In this document: piece after piece, positions 56,022 through 64,000 of the stretch
Layout of the letters: every line of letters begins with the position of its first letter
How positions within the stretch are numbered: position 1 is the stretch's first letter
The notes under the pieces: model-generated
What the model saw: the letters and a program-made list of their open reading frames with translations, nothing else
What the model was told of the DNA's origin: nothing
The model's database searches: none
Made by a program: the position numbers and the translations under genes
Origin: Zoroaster sp. YZ-2022
Lineage: Eukaryota > Echinodermata > Asteroidea > Forcipulatida > Zoroasteridae
Direction of reading: 5' to 3'
NCBI GenBank assembly: GCA_029582265.1
Contig: CM055816.1
Span: 36,020,220 to 36,084,219, forward strand
Length of the DNA: 64,000 nucleotides

Positions 56022-56175
56022 TCAAAACTTCCATCACTGTCAGGGTGTTCAAAGTCAACATCGTCAGCATAATCACCTCCATCAGTACTTCCCACTTCAT
56101 AATTCCATGAAAATAGCGTGTGCTTCGCATCTTGTTGCGAGTTCCATGGAGGCCGCCATTTTGTAAATCAACGTG
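56022..56175 (-). pseudogene. Possible acidic coding remnant
   Basis: Minus-strand frame between two stops with WNSQQDAKHTLFSWNYEVG and DGGDYADDVDFEHPDSDG, ending SFDF and a stop. Strongly acidic, protein-like composition, about 50 residues; no family recognised and no start in frame. May be an exon of an unknown element. Confidence 0.3.
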
Positions 56176-57100
56176 TGCGGTAAACCGCATAGGGTCCTGC
56201 ATAATTAACGTAAACAAAAACTTGACACAATCTGAGCTCTCGGATCGGAGTGTTTCATCAGTTCTCGTAGTCATAAACATCATCAATAATCAATATTTAT
56301 TAGCTAATTTGCATTGAAGGTACATGACCTCGAATTCTTATTGGTTAGTTGCGTATTCTGTTGTCAAAACAAGGCAAAACACAACGATGTTGTCAGGTGA
56401 TGACGTCGGGCCTATGTTGCGTGCGCATTGGGCTTCTAAAGTGGCACGACATCCAATTACGACTAGCAAATGGGCTTCTAAAAGGGCGCGCCGTCCAAAA
56501 AGAGAGCGTTCCAGAGTCCGGCATTCTCCTGAGGACGATCAGAGCATACTGATCGAAACGTCGAGTTTACCTCCAGTTCTTTTCAGAACTAATTACTACT
56601 CAATTGAGATTCCACATGGTGTCACCGCTATTAGTCTTACTTATCACCCTCACCATGCAAAGCTACAAGTTTTACCTGAATTATATATCGTTACCTGTCC
56701 CACGAAGTGACACAAAAGTATTTTAAAAAACAAACAAACAAAAAAAAAAAAAAAAAAAATTGAAGCTGGCAGTGTGCTACTTTCTTAATTTGACTAATTA
56801 AGACAAACTAAACTTGTGAGAAAGTGAAGATTTGCGTTTTCTTGAAGTGACGCTAAGTCAGTTTGTTCCCCATTGGGTCCAGAGCAGCTGAACTGTAAAC
56901 ATAAGGTGGAGGGAGAAAAATCTTAATAAACACCTGGAACATACAGAAAGTCAAGTTTTGAACATATTAATCATGTTAGAACATGTTAATTATTTATAAT
57001 TAAGTAAGGTTGGGAGCACGGAAAAACAGAAAAGATAGTCCAGCAAATGTCAACTGGAGTAATTAAAAAAATGTTAATTCTTGGCATATATTTTGGAAAT
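56176..57100 (+). other. Retroposon-like stretch with hammerhead-like motif and poly-A
   Basis: Around 56527-56565 the text CCTGAGGACGATCAG ... CTGATCGAAACGTC has hammerhead-ribozyme-like core words (CTGAGGA, stem GATCAG/CTGATC, GAAAC). A poly-A run lies at 56727-56759, as left by a retroposed RNA. No complete gene. Confidence 0.35.
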
Positions 57101-57109
57101 GATATCAAG

Positions 57110-57480
57110 TCTGAAGACAATTGGGCAGAGAGAATAAACAGATTGAATAATGTTTTAAATTGATGGAAAGAAATAGCCTTATCGTATAGGCAGTTTAGCC
57201 TTTTATGGTCCTGTACATTTCTGTCCAAATTACATGACTTAGTATAAGGAAATGGATAAAGTTATCATGTAATTGTATTGGTCATCGAAACCAGAAAAAA
57301 ATCATGAGAGACACTATAATGGGCACTCTAGAATTAGATAGAACTGGATTTACTGGATTTACAATTAAACTGTCTGGGAAAAATATACAAAAGCTCAAAG
57401 CAAATAGAAATATTATTTGATTTTTGGATACAAAAAGCGAAAATTACTCAAAACATTGGTTTTTATAGAGATATAGAATC
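57110..57480 (+). pseudogene. L1/Tx1-like RT carboxy-terminal remnant
   Basis: Plus-strand pieces WAERINRLNNVLN, WKEIALSY and, after a frameshift, WSSKPEK and KIMRDTIMGTLEL resemble the region after the RT domain of L1/Tx1-type elements. Many stops. Resemblance is by eye only. Confidence 0.4.
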
Positions 57481-57972
57481 CATCAGAATCTATCGAATTA
57501 AAGCCTTTAACAATACGGAAGGTATATAAAGAAACGCAATGTTAGTTGTAGCAACGATGCGTTTGAGACGCTTTGGTGAAATAATTCAGTTATTACCGAC
57601 ATAGACAAAATGCTTGACATCAAAGTGTTAAAACTCTGCGGCATGTTGGTACTGAAACACGTCTTCAGAGATGGTCAGGATTCGATACGAGATGGAGGTA
57701 CCGTACCAGATAACGCGCAATACAGAAACCTTGGTCAAGGCTATAGTCGCATCGGGACGTGGATAAAAAAATAAAATTAAAATAAAAAAAGACAATAAAT
57801 AAACACGTGTACCCACCCAACACATTCACCTGAAGCGATTTAAGTTCGTCCACTTTCTTAAACTATTACCCCATATATTTACTCAACAATTACAACATTC
57901 ACCCCCTTGCCATATAACTTCTGGATCCAACCCAACTCATGTATGAAATTAATATTTGTGTTTGTTTTCAAG
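57481..57972 (+). other. Intron, no gene seen
   Basis: AT-rich sequence up to the acceptor GTTTGTTTTCAAG of LRR exon 15. Confidence 0.5.
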
Positions 57973-58044
57973 GAATGTCAATGATTGTCCTATCGAAGTA
58001 ATAAAAAGCAATGCTTTCGATGGACTCAGCCAGCTCAGAACCCT
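57973..58044 (+). CDS. LRR exon 15 of LGR-like gene (divergent, last repeat)
   Basis: 72 nt, phase 2-2, acceptor TTTTCAAG, donor GTAAGATAT. Begins NVNDCPIEVI and contains NAFDGLSQLRTL. Not part of the recent duplications: different codons throughout, and proline after the Asn-Asp-Cys. By position it is the last solenoid repeat before the hinge, as in LGR receptors. Confidence 0.85.
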
Positions 58045-58250
58045 GTAAGATATATTTTTCTCTTTTTCAAAATAGGCCTAGTTGTCTGCATCTTGGTTTT
58101 GAAGTGTGGTTAAAATATGGCTACCGCTATCCATGATCGCTTCTATCTATATACTAAGTCTTATTTGGATTTCAGACATAACAAATCAACACATTGTACG
58201 TCATCTTTAATTTTCTCTGATTTAAATTACCCTGCGCGTAGAGAGCACAT
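58045..58250 (+). other. Intron, no gene seen
   Basis: Nothing recognised. Confidence 0.4.
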
Positions 58251-59893
58251 CTACACGGTGTAGTAGGTTACTACATTTGTTTTAAATAACATTTTAATTA
58301 ATTGCTCAAAAAAAAAAAAATTTTCGTAAGTTGTACGTTTATCGCAATGGAAATAATATGTTAGAAGCTGAAAGTACTGGGGAAGTTCGTTCACCCCTTT
58401 CAGTCAACCACAACTACCATGCCTGAGGAGTCCCTATGGGATTTGTGTACACACTGGCTTAGTGTTGGGTTTCACCGAGGTCATAACACAGGATGATTAC
58501 CATCAAATAACATGCCTGTAGGCGGTCTGGGAGACATCTCAAAGGCTTCTCTGATGGCTGTTTGACAGCTCTAAGGTATTTAGACTAATAAAAACGTCTA
58601 TGTTGGGGGGGGGGGGTTGATATTGGGGGATGGCTGTTGCGGGGGGGGGGTCGGAGGATGGCGGTATCTGAGTGATTGATGACATTCTTCGATAGTACTA
58701 GCTGGGTTGTTCTTAAACCCCCTCGACCCCCACGACGTAAGCGCGCTCAGAATCATTATCGTATCCCAAATCGGAATCTGTGTTCGAATACGGCCCCAAT
58801 TAGAATGCCTGCTGCACTCCCGTACTATTGAACGTGAACAAACGGAGCTCCGGAGGATCGAAGATCCTATAGGTTAAATTGGGGGAAATAACTAAATCCT
58901 TTTCTCCTCCAAAAGTCTAATTTTGAGATAGAATAATATAAAATAGGTTATTAAATGAGAAATAATTATGTTTTGCTAAAATGTTGACAGACAAAACAGT
59001 TGGGATTTTTTTCCACGTCCATCAAGTAAAATGTACATTCGGGGCTGTGCGTGCATGCCAGTTTGTGATGTAATGCTTATTGACCAATCAGGATGCCGGA
59101 AAGCCATGCGGCCGTCTTGGAAGCGATATCCTACTACGACCGTAATGAGTTGTAGGAAGAACATTGCCAAAAACTGCGCCCTCACCCAACTATCAAAAAT
59201 CCGACATAAGTATGCAATTTTTTTGATAGAAGATTAAATTATCTACTCGGGAATGGTATAATTTGGCTTGTGGCAGCATTATAAATTCGTTGAATTCGCG
59301 ACGACAAGTCGTCATGCAGCAAACGGCGCAACAGGCTAGCGATCTAGCCATTTTCGAACGCGGGCCGTGACAGGTTCCCATTTGGGATACAATTTGATTC
59401 TGGTACAGGCCGGCCAGCCATGCGACATGCTTGCGCATGGGTATTGCGAAATACATACATACATTCGTATACTGCACCGGTGGTAGTGAATTCCGCGAGT
59501 ACTAATAACGTGTGCTTCGTTTATATGAGCGTACGTCGTGGGGTCGAGGGGTCGTCGGGGTCGAGGGGGTTTAAGAACAACCCATAGTAGCTTGCTTTTA
59601 TGAATGGGCCATGGGTTTGTATACATGGCAGGATGTTGTATTTGTGGCCTGGACTACTACTGAGTGAAAAATGTACAGATTTTGTGTGTAAAAATGAGTT
59701 TTTTAAAGGAAAAATGAGGTTTTTTAGTGTTAATTAACTAATTAATTTTCTAAGAAAAACATAAAATTTAAAACAAATGTTTTGATAGAAAACATCTCTA
59801 GACCCTCTGAAACAAGTTGAGATTGATAAAATTGGGAAAATCAGTTCATTTACCCATGTAATTAACGATTTTACAACCTACTACACGGTGTAG
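58251..59893. mobile_element. Palindromic-ended TIR element
   Basis: CTACACGGTGTAGTAGGTT at 58251-58269 matches the reverse complement of 59875-59893 with one mismatch, and the ends are themselves partly palindromic (TACACGGTGTA). Text outside (GCGCG, TTTAAATT) shows weaker inverted similarity, so true ends may lie about 30 bases further out. It contains another TIR element (58704-59583). Confidence 0.55.
58704..59583. mobile_element. 880-bp TIR element nested in the above
   Basis: GGGTTGTTCTTAAACCCCC at 58704 is inverted at 59565-59583; inner text CTCGACCCC and CACGACGTA also pair. The target duplication is not clear. Interior is CpG-containing without a recognised gene. Confidence 0.7.
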
Positions 59894-59917
59894 TAGTACT
59901 CTGACGCCGCGTATAAT

Positions 59918-60009
59918 TTAACCCTAACTCCCTATAGGCATTGTATTAAAACAATAAAAATCCTTCAAAATCCTCCAACTGGCTTTGTTGTCTAGGGAGT
60001 TAGGGTTAA
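59918..60009. repeat. Hairpin with perfect 17-bp arms
   Basis: TTAACCCTAACTCCCTA (59918-59934) and its exact complement (59993-60009), loop of 58 bases. Probably a small foldback element. Confidence 0.7.
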
Positions 60010-60079
60010 TACTCGTAGGCTCACAGGGTTAAGGCATGGGTTACGAAATGTTCGTTATTTTACATTATTTATTTACCAG

Positions 60080-60166
60080 GTATCTGGGCGGACATACGAC
60101 ATACATTGATAACCCAGTTGATGTCCAGGACGAAGCGCTAAACGATCTTGTGAACCTCAACAAAGT
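60080..60166 (+). CDS. 87-nt exon before the hinge (LGR-like gene)
   Basis: Acceptor TTTACCAG, donor GTAAGTGAA, phase 2-2. Reads YLGGHTTYIDNPVDVQDEAL then NDLVNLNKV: a longer, degenerate repeat (29 codons), fitting an LRR C-terminal capping exon between the solenoid and the transmembrane part. Confidence 0.75.
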
Positions 60167-60548
60167 GTAAGTGAATGATGAAAGCAACCGCTCGAACACT
60201 GATAAAAGACTTTAATATATAAACACTTTATCCTGTTTGTACATTTATTCCTATCAATCGTGAGGTGCCCAATGTTCCCTGTTATAACATTTTTGTTATA
60301 CTATCTCCAGAACGCATCCACCGTTTCCATTCAAATTGTTTGACTTTCCTAAATATTCGTTAGCTTTAGTTTTACAAATTCAAAACAGAGCGATATTCTG
60401 CAATTATATGGTTTCATTCATTGGTGAATTTATATTTTAAAACAATTTATGTTTTCATTGAAAAAGAGAGTCTTTCAGAAATAATATTTCTGTTGCACTT
60501 TTTTAGAGTCACAATCAACCCTTTTAACATTTGCTCCCAAAAATGTGG

Positions 60549-60880
60549 AGTGTCGTGGCCGAGCGGTCTAGCTTACCGGACTCAAGTTCTGGTGTTAGCA
60601 GCAGAATGTGGGTTCGAATCACGGCCGTGACACTTGTGTCCTTGAGCAAGACACTTAACCATAATTGCTTCTCTCCACCCAGGGGTTAAATGGGTACCTG
60701 TGAGGGCAGAGTTGGTTGATTAGCCCTATATGCGCTGTAATGGCAGCAATTGAGCTGTATACTCCCCAGGGAGCTGAGATGGTTTCAGGAATGATTTATG
60801 AGCCTTATGAGCAGGGATAATAATATAATGCGCCTTGAGCACCACTCAGTTGGTGGATACATGCGCTATATAAGTCCACA

Positions 60881-60914
<34 letters not shown>
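60549..60914 (+). mobile_element. tRNA-Leu-derived SINE with (ATT)n tail
   Basis: Head at 60549-60631 with TGGCCGAGCGGTCTA (A box), anticodon-loop text CTCAAGT (CAA), long variable arm and B box GGTTCGAATCA; body with CCTTGAGCAAGACACTTAACC, given as CCTTGAGCAAG plus ACACTTAACC, and TGCGCTATATAAG; tail (ATT)n at 60881-60914. This layout is common in SINEs of marine deuterostomes. Lies in the intron before the GPCR exon. Confidence 0.8.
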
Positions 60915-60917
<3 letters not shown>

Positions 60918-60997
60918 ATCATGCAACATACACGGAGGCTATACAAAATGGCTGAATGTTTATGTTAATGTTATTTTCTATTGTGTTTTTATTTTAG

Positions 60998-61693
60998 TTA
61001 CGTCGATGACTTCCGTCTCTGCTGTGAATTTGTTTCAGCTCTTCCTGGTTTTAATGATTCTTATTGCAAAATCAAACAGTTTACGTCACCGTTAAACCAA
61101 TGTGGAAGTCTGATGAGGAACCATGTACTCCGAGTGTTCATATGGATTATTGGTATTAGCGCCCTCATTGGTAATTCAATGGTTGTGATATGGAGGGGTA
61201 GACAACGCACAGAAACACATAATAATAAGACGCACTCGTTCTTGGTGCTCAATTTAGCAATATCTGATCTGATAATGGGGGTTTATATGCTGATCATTGC
61301 GATTGCAGATTTGCAATTTGGAGAGAAGTACTTTAATAGAGCGGAGATATGGCGGTCCAGTGCAGTTTGTAAGATTGCTGGGGTGCTGTCGGTGCTTTCA
61401 AGTGAAGCATCTGTCTTCTTCGTCACCATTATCAGTATCGAGCGTTTCATCGGTATCGTGTTTCCCTTCAGTAAAATCAAAATTCGGGGAAAGTCATCTA
61501 AAGTGATTGTCTCCATTATATGGGTAGTGGCTACGTGTCTTAGCATTGTTCCAACCGTCATAAGTGGGTCTGATTCTAAGATATATGGACTATCTGATGT
61601 GTGTATTGGGCTCCCTCTAACAACACATCCGAAAAGTGTCGGTCGTGAAAGCGGAATCAGGCACGGAGAAGAAGGTATTTGGTTGGTCAATTG
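60998..61693 (+). CDS. Hinge and TM1-TM4 of LGR/relaxin-receptor-like GPCR (cut by gap)
   Basis: Acceptor TTTATTTTAG; phase joins the previous exon (GT + T). Starts YVDDFRLCCEF, a Cys-rich hinge with further cysteines, then TM1 (VFIWIIGISALIGNSMVVIW, with the GN motif), TM2 (FLVLNLAISDLIMGVYML, LAxxD), ECL1 with NRAEIWRSS, Cys of TM3 (VCKIAG), the cytoplasmic end of TM3 as SIERFIGIVFPF (ERF in place of DRY, as in LGRs), TM4 (VIVSIIWVVATCL) and an ECL2 cysteine (GLSDVCIGLP). The ECL1/TM3 cysteine can pair with it. About 232 residues are seen before the gap; TM5-TM7 should follow. The DLIMGVYMLIIAIAD text and LRR exon design point to the relaxin-receptor/type C LGR class; ligand unknown. Confidence 0.9.
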
Positions 61694-62193
61694 NNNNNNN
61701 NNNNNNNNNNNNNNNNNNNNNNNNNNNNNNNNNNNNNNNNNNNNNNNNNNNNNNNNNNNNNNNNNNNNNNNNNNNNNNNNNNNNNNNNNNNNNNNNNNNN
61801 NNNNNNNNNNNNNNNNNNNNNNNNNNNNNNNNNNNNNNNNNNNNNNNNNNNNNNNNNNNNNNNNNNNNNNNNNNNNNNNNNNNNNNNNNNNNNNNNNNNN
61901 NNNNNNNNNNNNNNNNNNNNNNNNNNNNNNNNNNNNNNNNNNNNNNNNNNNNNNNNNNNNNNNNNNNNNNNNNNNNNNNNNNNNNNNNNNNNNNNNNNNN
62001 NNNNNNNNNNNNNNNNNNNNNNNNNNNNNNNNNNNNNNNNNNNNNNNNNNNNNNNNNNNNNNNNNNNNNNNNNNNNNNNNNNNNNNNNNNNNNNNNNNNN
62101 NNNNNNNNNNNNNNNNNNNNNNNNNNNNNNNNNNNNNNNNNNNNNNNNNNNNNNNNNNNNNNNNNNNNNNNNNNNNNNNNNNNNNNNNNNNNN
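61694..62193. other. Assembly gap (500 N)
   Basis: Round-number run of N. The true length is unknown; it hides TM5-TM7 of the receptor and the left part of the retrotransposon gag that follows. Confidence 0.99.
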
Positions 62194-62835
62194 TTGCTTG
62201 GCCTATTGAATGCGAGGTTTGGGCCTGGACAGAAGGCGGAGAACTTCCTAATGGATTTGAGAACTAGACGACAAGGTCCAAAGGAGACCATACAGGAACT
62301 AGGCCAGGCTATCACCGAACTGACGGCAATGGTATACCCCGAATTTACAGAAACAGGGAAAGACCGCCTCGCGCGAGGCCACTTTTCTGACGCGATCGCT
62401 AGCCAGACGATTCGAGAGGAATTTTCAGAGCCAATCCATCGACTTTGGAGGAGGCAAAATTTCGAACGGATAGAGGCTCAGTGGTCAGGTATTGTGGAGA
62501 TACAAAGGAAAAAGTGCAGGATGCACGATTTGGACGAGCAGGTCCGTGATACGGTGAAAGCCCTAGTTGACAAACAGCTCTCCTCCAGAGGGCCACTGTC
62601 ACAGCCCGAGGCTACACCGACACAGAGGAAAATGATACGAGAATTTACCGTCCGAGGCCAAAGCGTCAGGCAGCGCCAGAAGACATTTGTTTTAGCTGTA
62701 AGGACATGGGCATTTGCATGGGAGTGCCCGACAAAAGGAGCAAAGAGACCAGGAAACGAGTCACAGCCCATCCTGGGACCCGAGGAGGGGCTGGCTGCAC
62801 AGAAGGGTCAACAAGAAATAACCAAAAAGGACTAG
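62194..62835 (+). pseudogene. Ty3-type gag fragment after the gap
   Basis: Frame reads LLGLLNARFGPGQKAENFL, RRQGPKETIQELGQAI and GKDRLARGHFSDAIASQ, capsid text of Ty3-like gag. After a frameshift near 62420 the other frame continues, and near 62680 a knuckle start CFSCKDMG is visible but incomplete. Begins at the gap edge. Confidence 0.75.
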
Positions 62836-63062
62836 GCCCGCCGTTGACCGATACAGCAAGGAGGGTGTTAACACCTCTAGTGTCGGCCAAGGCTGGATTA
62901 TTTGTTGGAGAAGTTCGATCATTAAAAATTCGGATGCTGGTTGATACTGGAACTACGGACACAATCATATCGACCGAGGTTTACTACATGATACCGCCTG
63001 AGAGGAGACCAAAGCTGTATAATGACATGTATAATGACTCTTCTTGCGATCTTTACTGTTAG
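62836..63062 (+). pseudogene. Ty3-type aspartic protease fragment
   Basis: Frame with GLFVGEVRSLKIRMLVDTG and TTDTIISTEVYYMIP: the DTG active site of a retropepsin. It ends at a stop at 63062; the rest of pol is absent, so the element is truncated here. Confidence 0.7.
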
Positions 63063-63308
63063 TAGCCTACTACCCTGTCTTGATGACAAATGAAATATCA
63101 TAGAGTGTGTATAGAATCAACAATTTACAGGTTCCCTTGTTTACTCATATGCATCCAATAATCATATCAAAATTATTAACATTCATAGCAAGATTAAATG
63201 ACTTGCACAATTTTAGTTTTAGTGACAGGAGAAAGTATTATTCATAATTTATTTTCCTATCTGGAATAATTGGAGAATTATGCACATTACTCTTTATACA
63301 TGTTATAG
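63063..63308 (+). other. No gene seen
   Basis: AT-rich; ends in the candidate acceptor ATACATGTTATAG. Confidence 0.4.
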
Positions 63309-63466
63309 TTGGCAATGAAGAAACAGCAGATGAGACCGAAATTGCATTTCCACTGTATGACATACTTGCCAACTGTAGAGAACGCGAAAGTAGAAGCAAT
63401 CAAGAACAAACAACTGACATCCTTGCTGAAGATGAGCTCTCTGATGATGACATTCTTCCAGTCCAG
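63309..63466 (+). CDS. Exon of an unrecognised acidic protein
   Basis: 158-nt open segment between ATGTTATAG and GTAAACG. Reads GNEETADETEIAFPLYDILA, NCRERESRSNQEQTTDIL and EDELSDDDILPVQ, acidic and coding-like. The GTC CAG end is phase 0 and continues in frame in the next candidate exon. The family is not recognised; it could be a cellular gene or a transposon-encoded protein. Confidence 0.5.
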
Positions 63467-63951
63467 GTAAACGATATTCCTTGTTTGTTTTGACTTACAG
63501 CAGGCCTGTGAAATCTCTAATTTAAAGAGGTATTCCGCTTTTTCATGACTTAATAAAAAAAAAATTAAAAAGGAAAAACAAAATTTAATCATGGAAAAAT
63601 GCCCAAAACATTTAAAATACAACGGAAATAAAAATTAATAACCCTTGTACAATTATGTGAAAATAGCCATCATCATTCTGACATGTATGTTGTGTTTCAT
63701 ATTTGTTTATTTTTGTATTTATTTATTTGTTTTTTTTGGGGGGGTGGGTGGTTTTCACTCACAGGCCTGCTAACATTGTTTCGTGTTTCACTTATACATT
63801 TACATGTAAATGACAGATAAACCAGAGTGTCAATATTGTTCACGTGAAGTCCATTTCTGCTCCAACAGTGATCATTTCATATATTTTCAAACTATAATGA
63901 CACTATAATGTTCTGATTTGTTCTTCCCATATTTTTAAAATTATTTTAAAG
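63467..63951 (+). other. Intron between the two exons of the unrecognised gene
   Basis: AT-rich with a G run near 63735; nothing else recognised. Confidence 0.4.
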
Positions 63952-64000
63952 GTTTGTCTTGGAAAAGGGAAACGAAAAAACAAAAGTGGTACCAGCAGAG
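63952..64000 (+). CDS. Next exon of the unrecognised acidic protein (runs off window)
   Basis: After TTATTTTAAAG the text reads VCLGKGKRKNKSGTSR in phase 0, a basic stretch following the acidic exon, suggesting a nuclear protein. Cut by the window end. Confidence 0.4.

Noticed and set aside
55928..56710. Host gene on the plus strand at 56324-56710
   Set aside because: Frame of 128 codons without domain or splice structure; the text includes the hammerhead-like motif and looks like a non-coding retroposon end.
59918..60009. Telomere-like CCCTAA sequence
   Set aside because: Only one CCCTAA on each arm of a hairpin; no tandem telomeric repeat.
60549..60631. Functional tRNA-Leu gene
   Set aside because: tRNA-like head is joined to a SINE body and (ATT)n tail, so it is a retroposon.
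61679..62315. Open frames running through the N run on both strands
   Set aside because: They are open only because N codons are read as unknown residues; the receptor and gag frames on the two sides are unrelated.

Overview
This window is an animal nuclear genome segment, most likely from an invertebrate deuterostome (echinoderm or hemichordate grade). The reasons are spliced coding exons with GT/AG borders, a leucine-rich-repeat GPCR of the relaxin-receptor/LGR type, tRNA-headed SINEs ending in (ATT)n, the frequent GTAGGCCTA-type words, and a dense load of nested CR1, Ty3, tyrosine-recombinase, hAT and other DNA elements. The species cannot be named from the sequence alone. A run of 500 N (61694-62193) marks a draft-assembly gap.

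The backbone is one plus-strand gene entered in its middle and spanning at least 1474-61693. It is a long series of 72-nt exons, each encoding exactly one 24-residue leucine-rich repeat (LRR), all in the same phase (two bases of a Leu codon left by the previous exon, one base supplied by the next). Fifteen such exons have good borders and open frames (1474, 1700, 4071, 9836, 12439, 18355, 24711, 34443, 43017, 47999, 49721, 51483, 52731, 53967, 57973); a sixteenth at 34995 has lost its acceptor AG. They are followed by an 87-nt exon (60080) and an exon starting at 60998 that holds a cysteine-rich hinge and TM1-TM4 of a rhodopsin-like GPCR, then the gap. The LRR frame is held by a few backbone residues. 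The differences between copies fall mainly on the beta-strand (concave) positions, the pattern of a ligand-binding array with many near-identical modules that could be mixed by splicing or unequal exchange.

The array grew by tandem duplication of whole exon-plus-intron units: a 5' family (1-18.9 kb, units near 2.5 kb plus a variable minisatellite), a middle decayed family (22.4-24.8 kb, duplicated at 30.4-34.6 kb), and a 3' family (42-54.2 kb, units of about 1.75 or 1.24 kb). Each unit also carries fossil or atypical LRR exons: 65-nt frame-shifted copies in the 5' family, and open 60-nt and mostly open 63-nt short forms in the 3' family. A 44-bp minisatellite sits at the same place in the 5' units with about 2.5, 6.5, 4.5 and 87 copies; in the middle family the same site holds a single copy.

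The introns have been a landing site for mobile elements, many with readable target-site duplications: a CR1/L2-like non-LTR element (about 4.16-9.42 kb, minus), a foldback element (9487-9636), a terminal-inverted-repeat (TIR) DNA element with a two-exon cargo gene (19120-22003), a nearly complete Ty3 element with both LTRs (25481-30393, minus), an hAT element with a second hAT-type element inside it (31253-33403; 31824-32306), a decayed Ty3 element split by a tyrosine-recombinase element (about 36.99-41.2 kb), a CACTA/Chapaev-like element (43355-46575), a small hAT-like MITE (54294-54557), SINEs (25.1, 54.7, 60.55 kb), nested palindromic elements (58.25-59.9 kb) and a Ty3 gag-protease fragment directly after the gap. 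Two exons of an unrecognised acidic protein lie at the right edge (63309-63466 and 63952 on).
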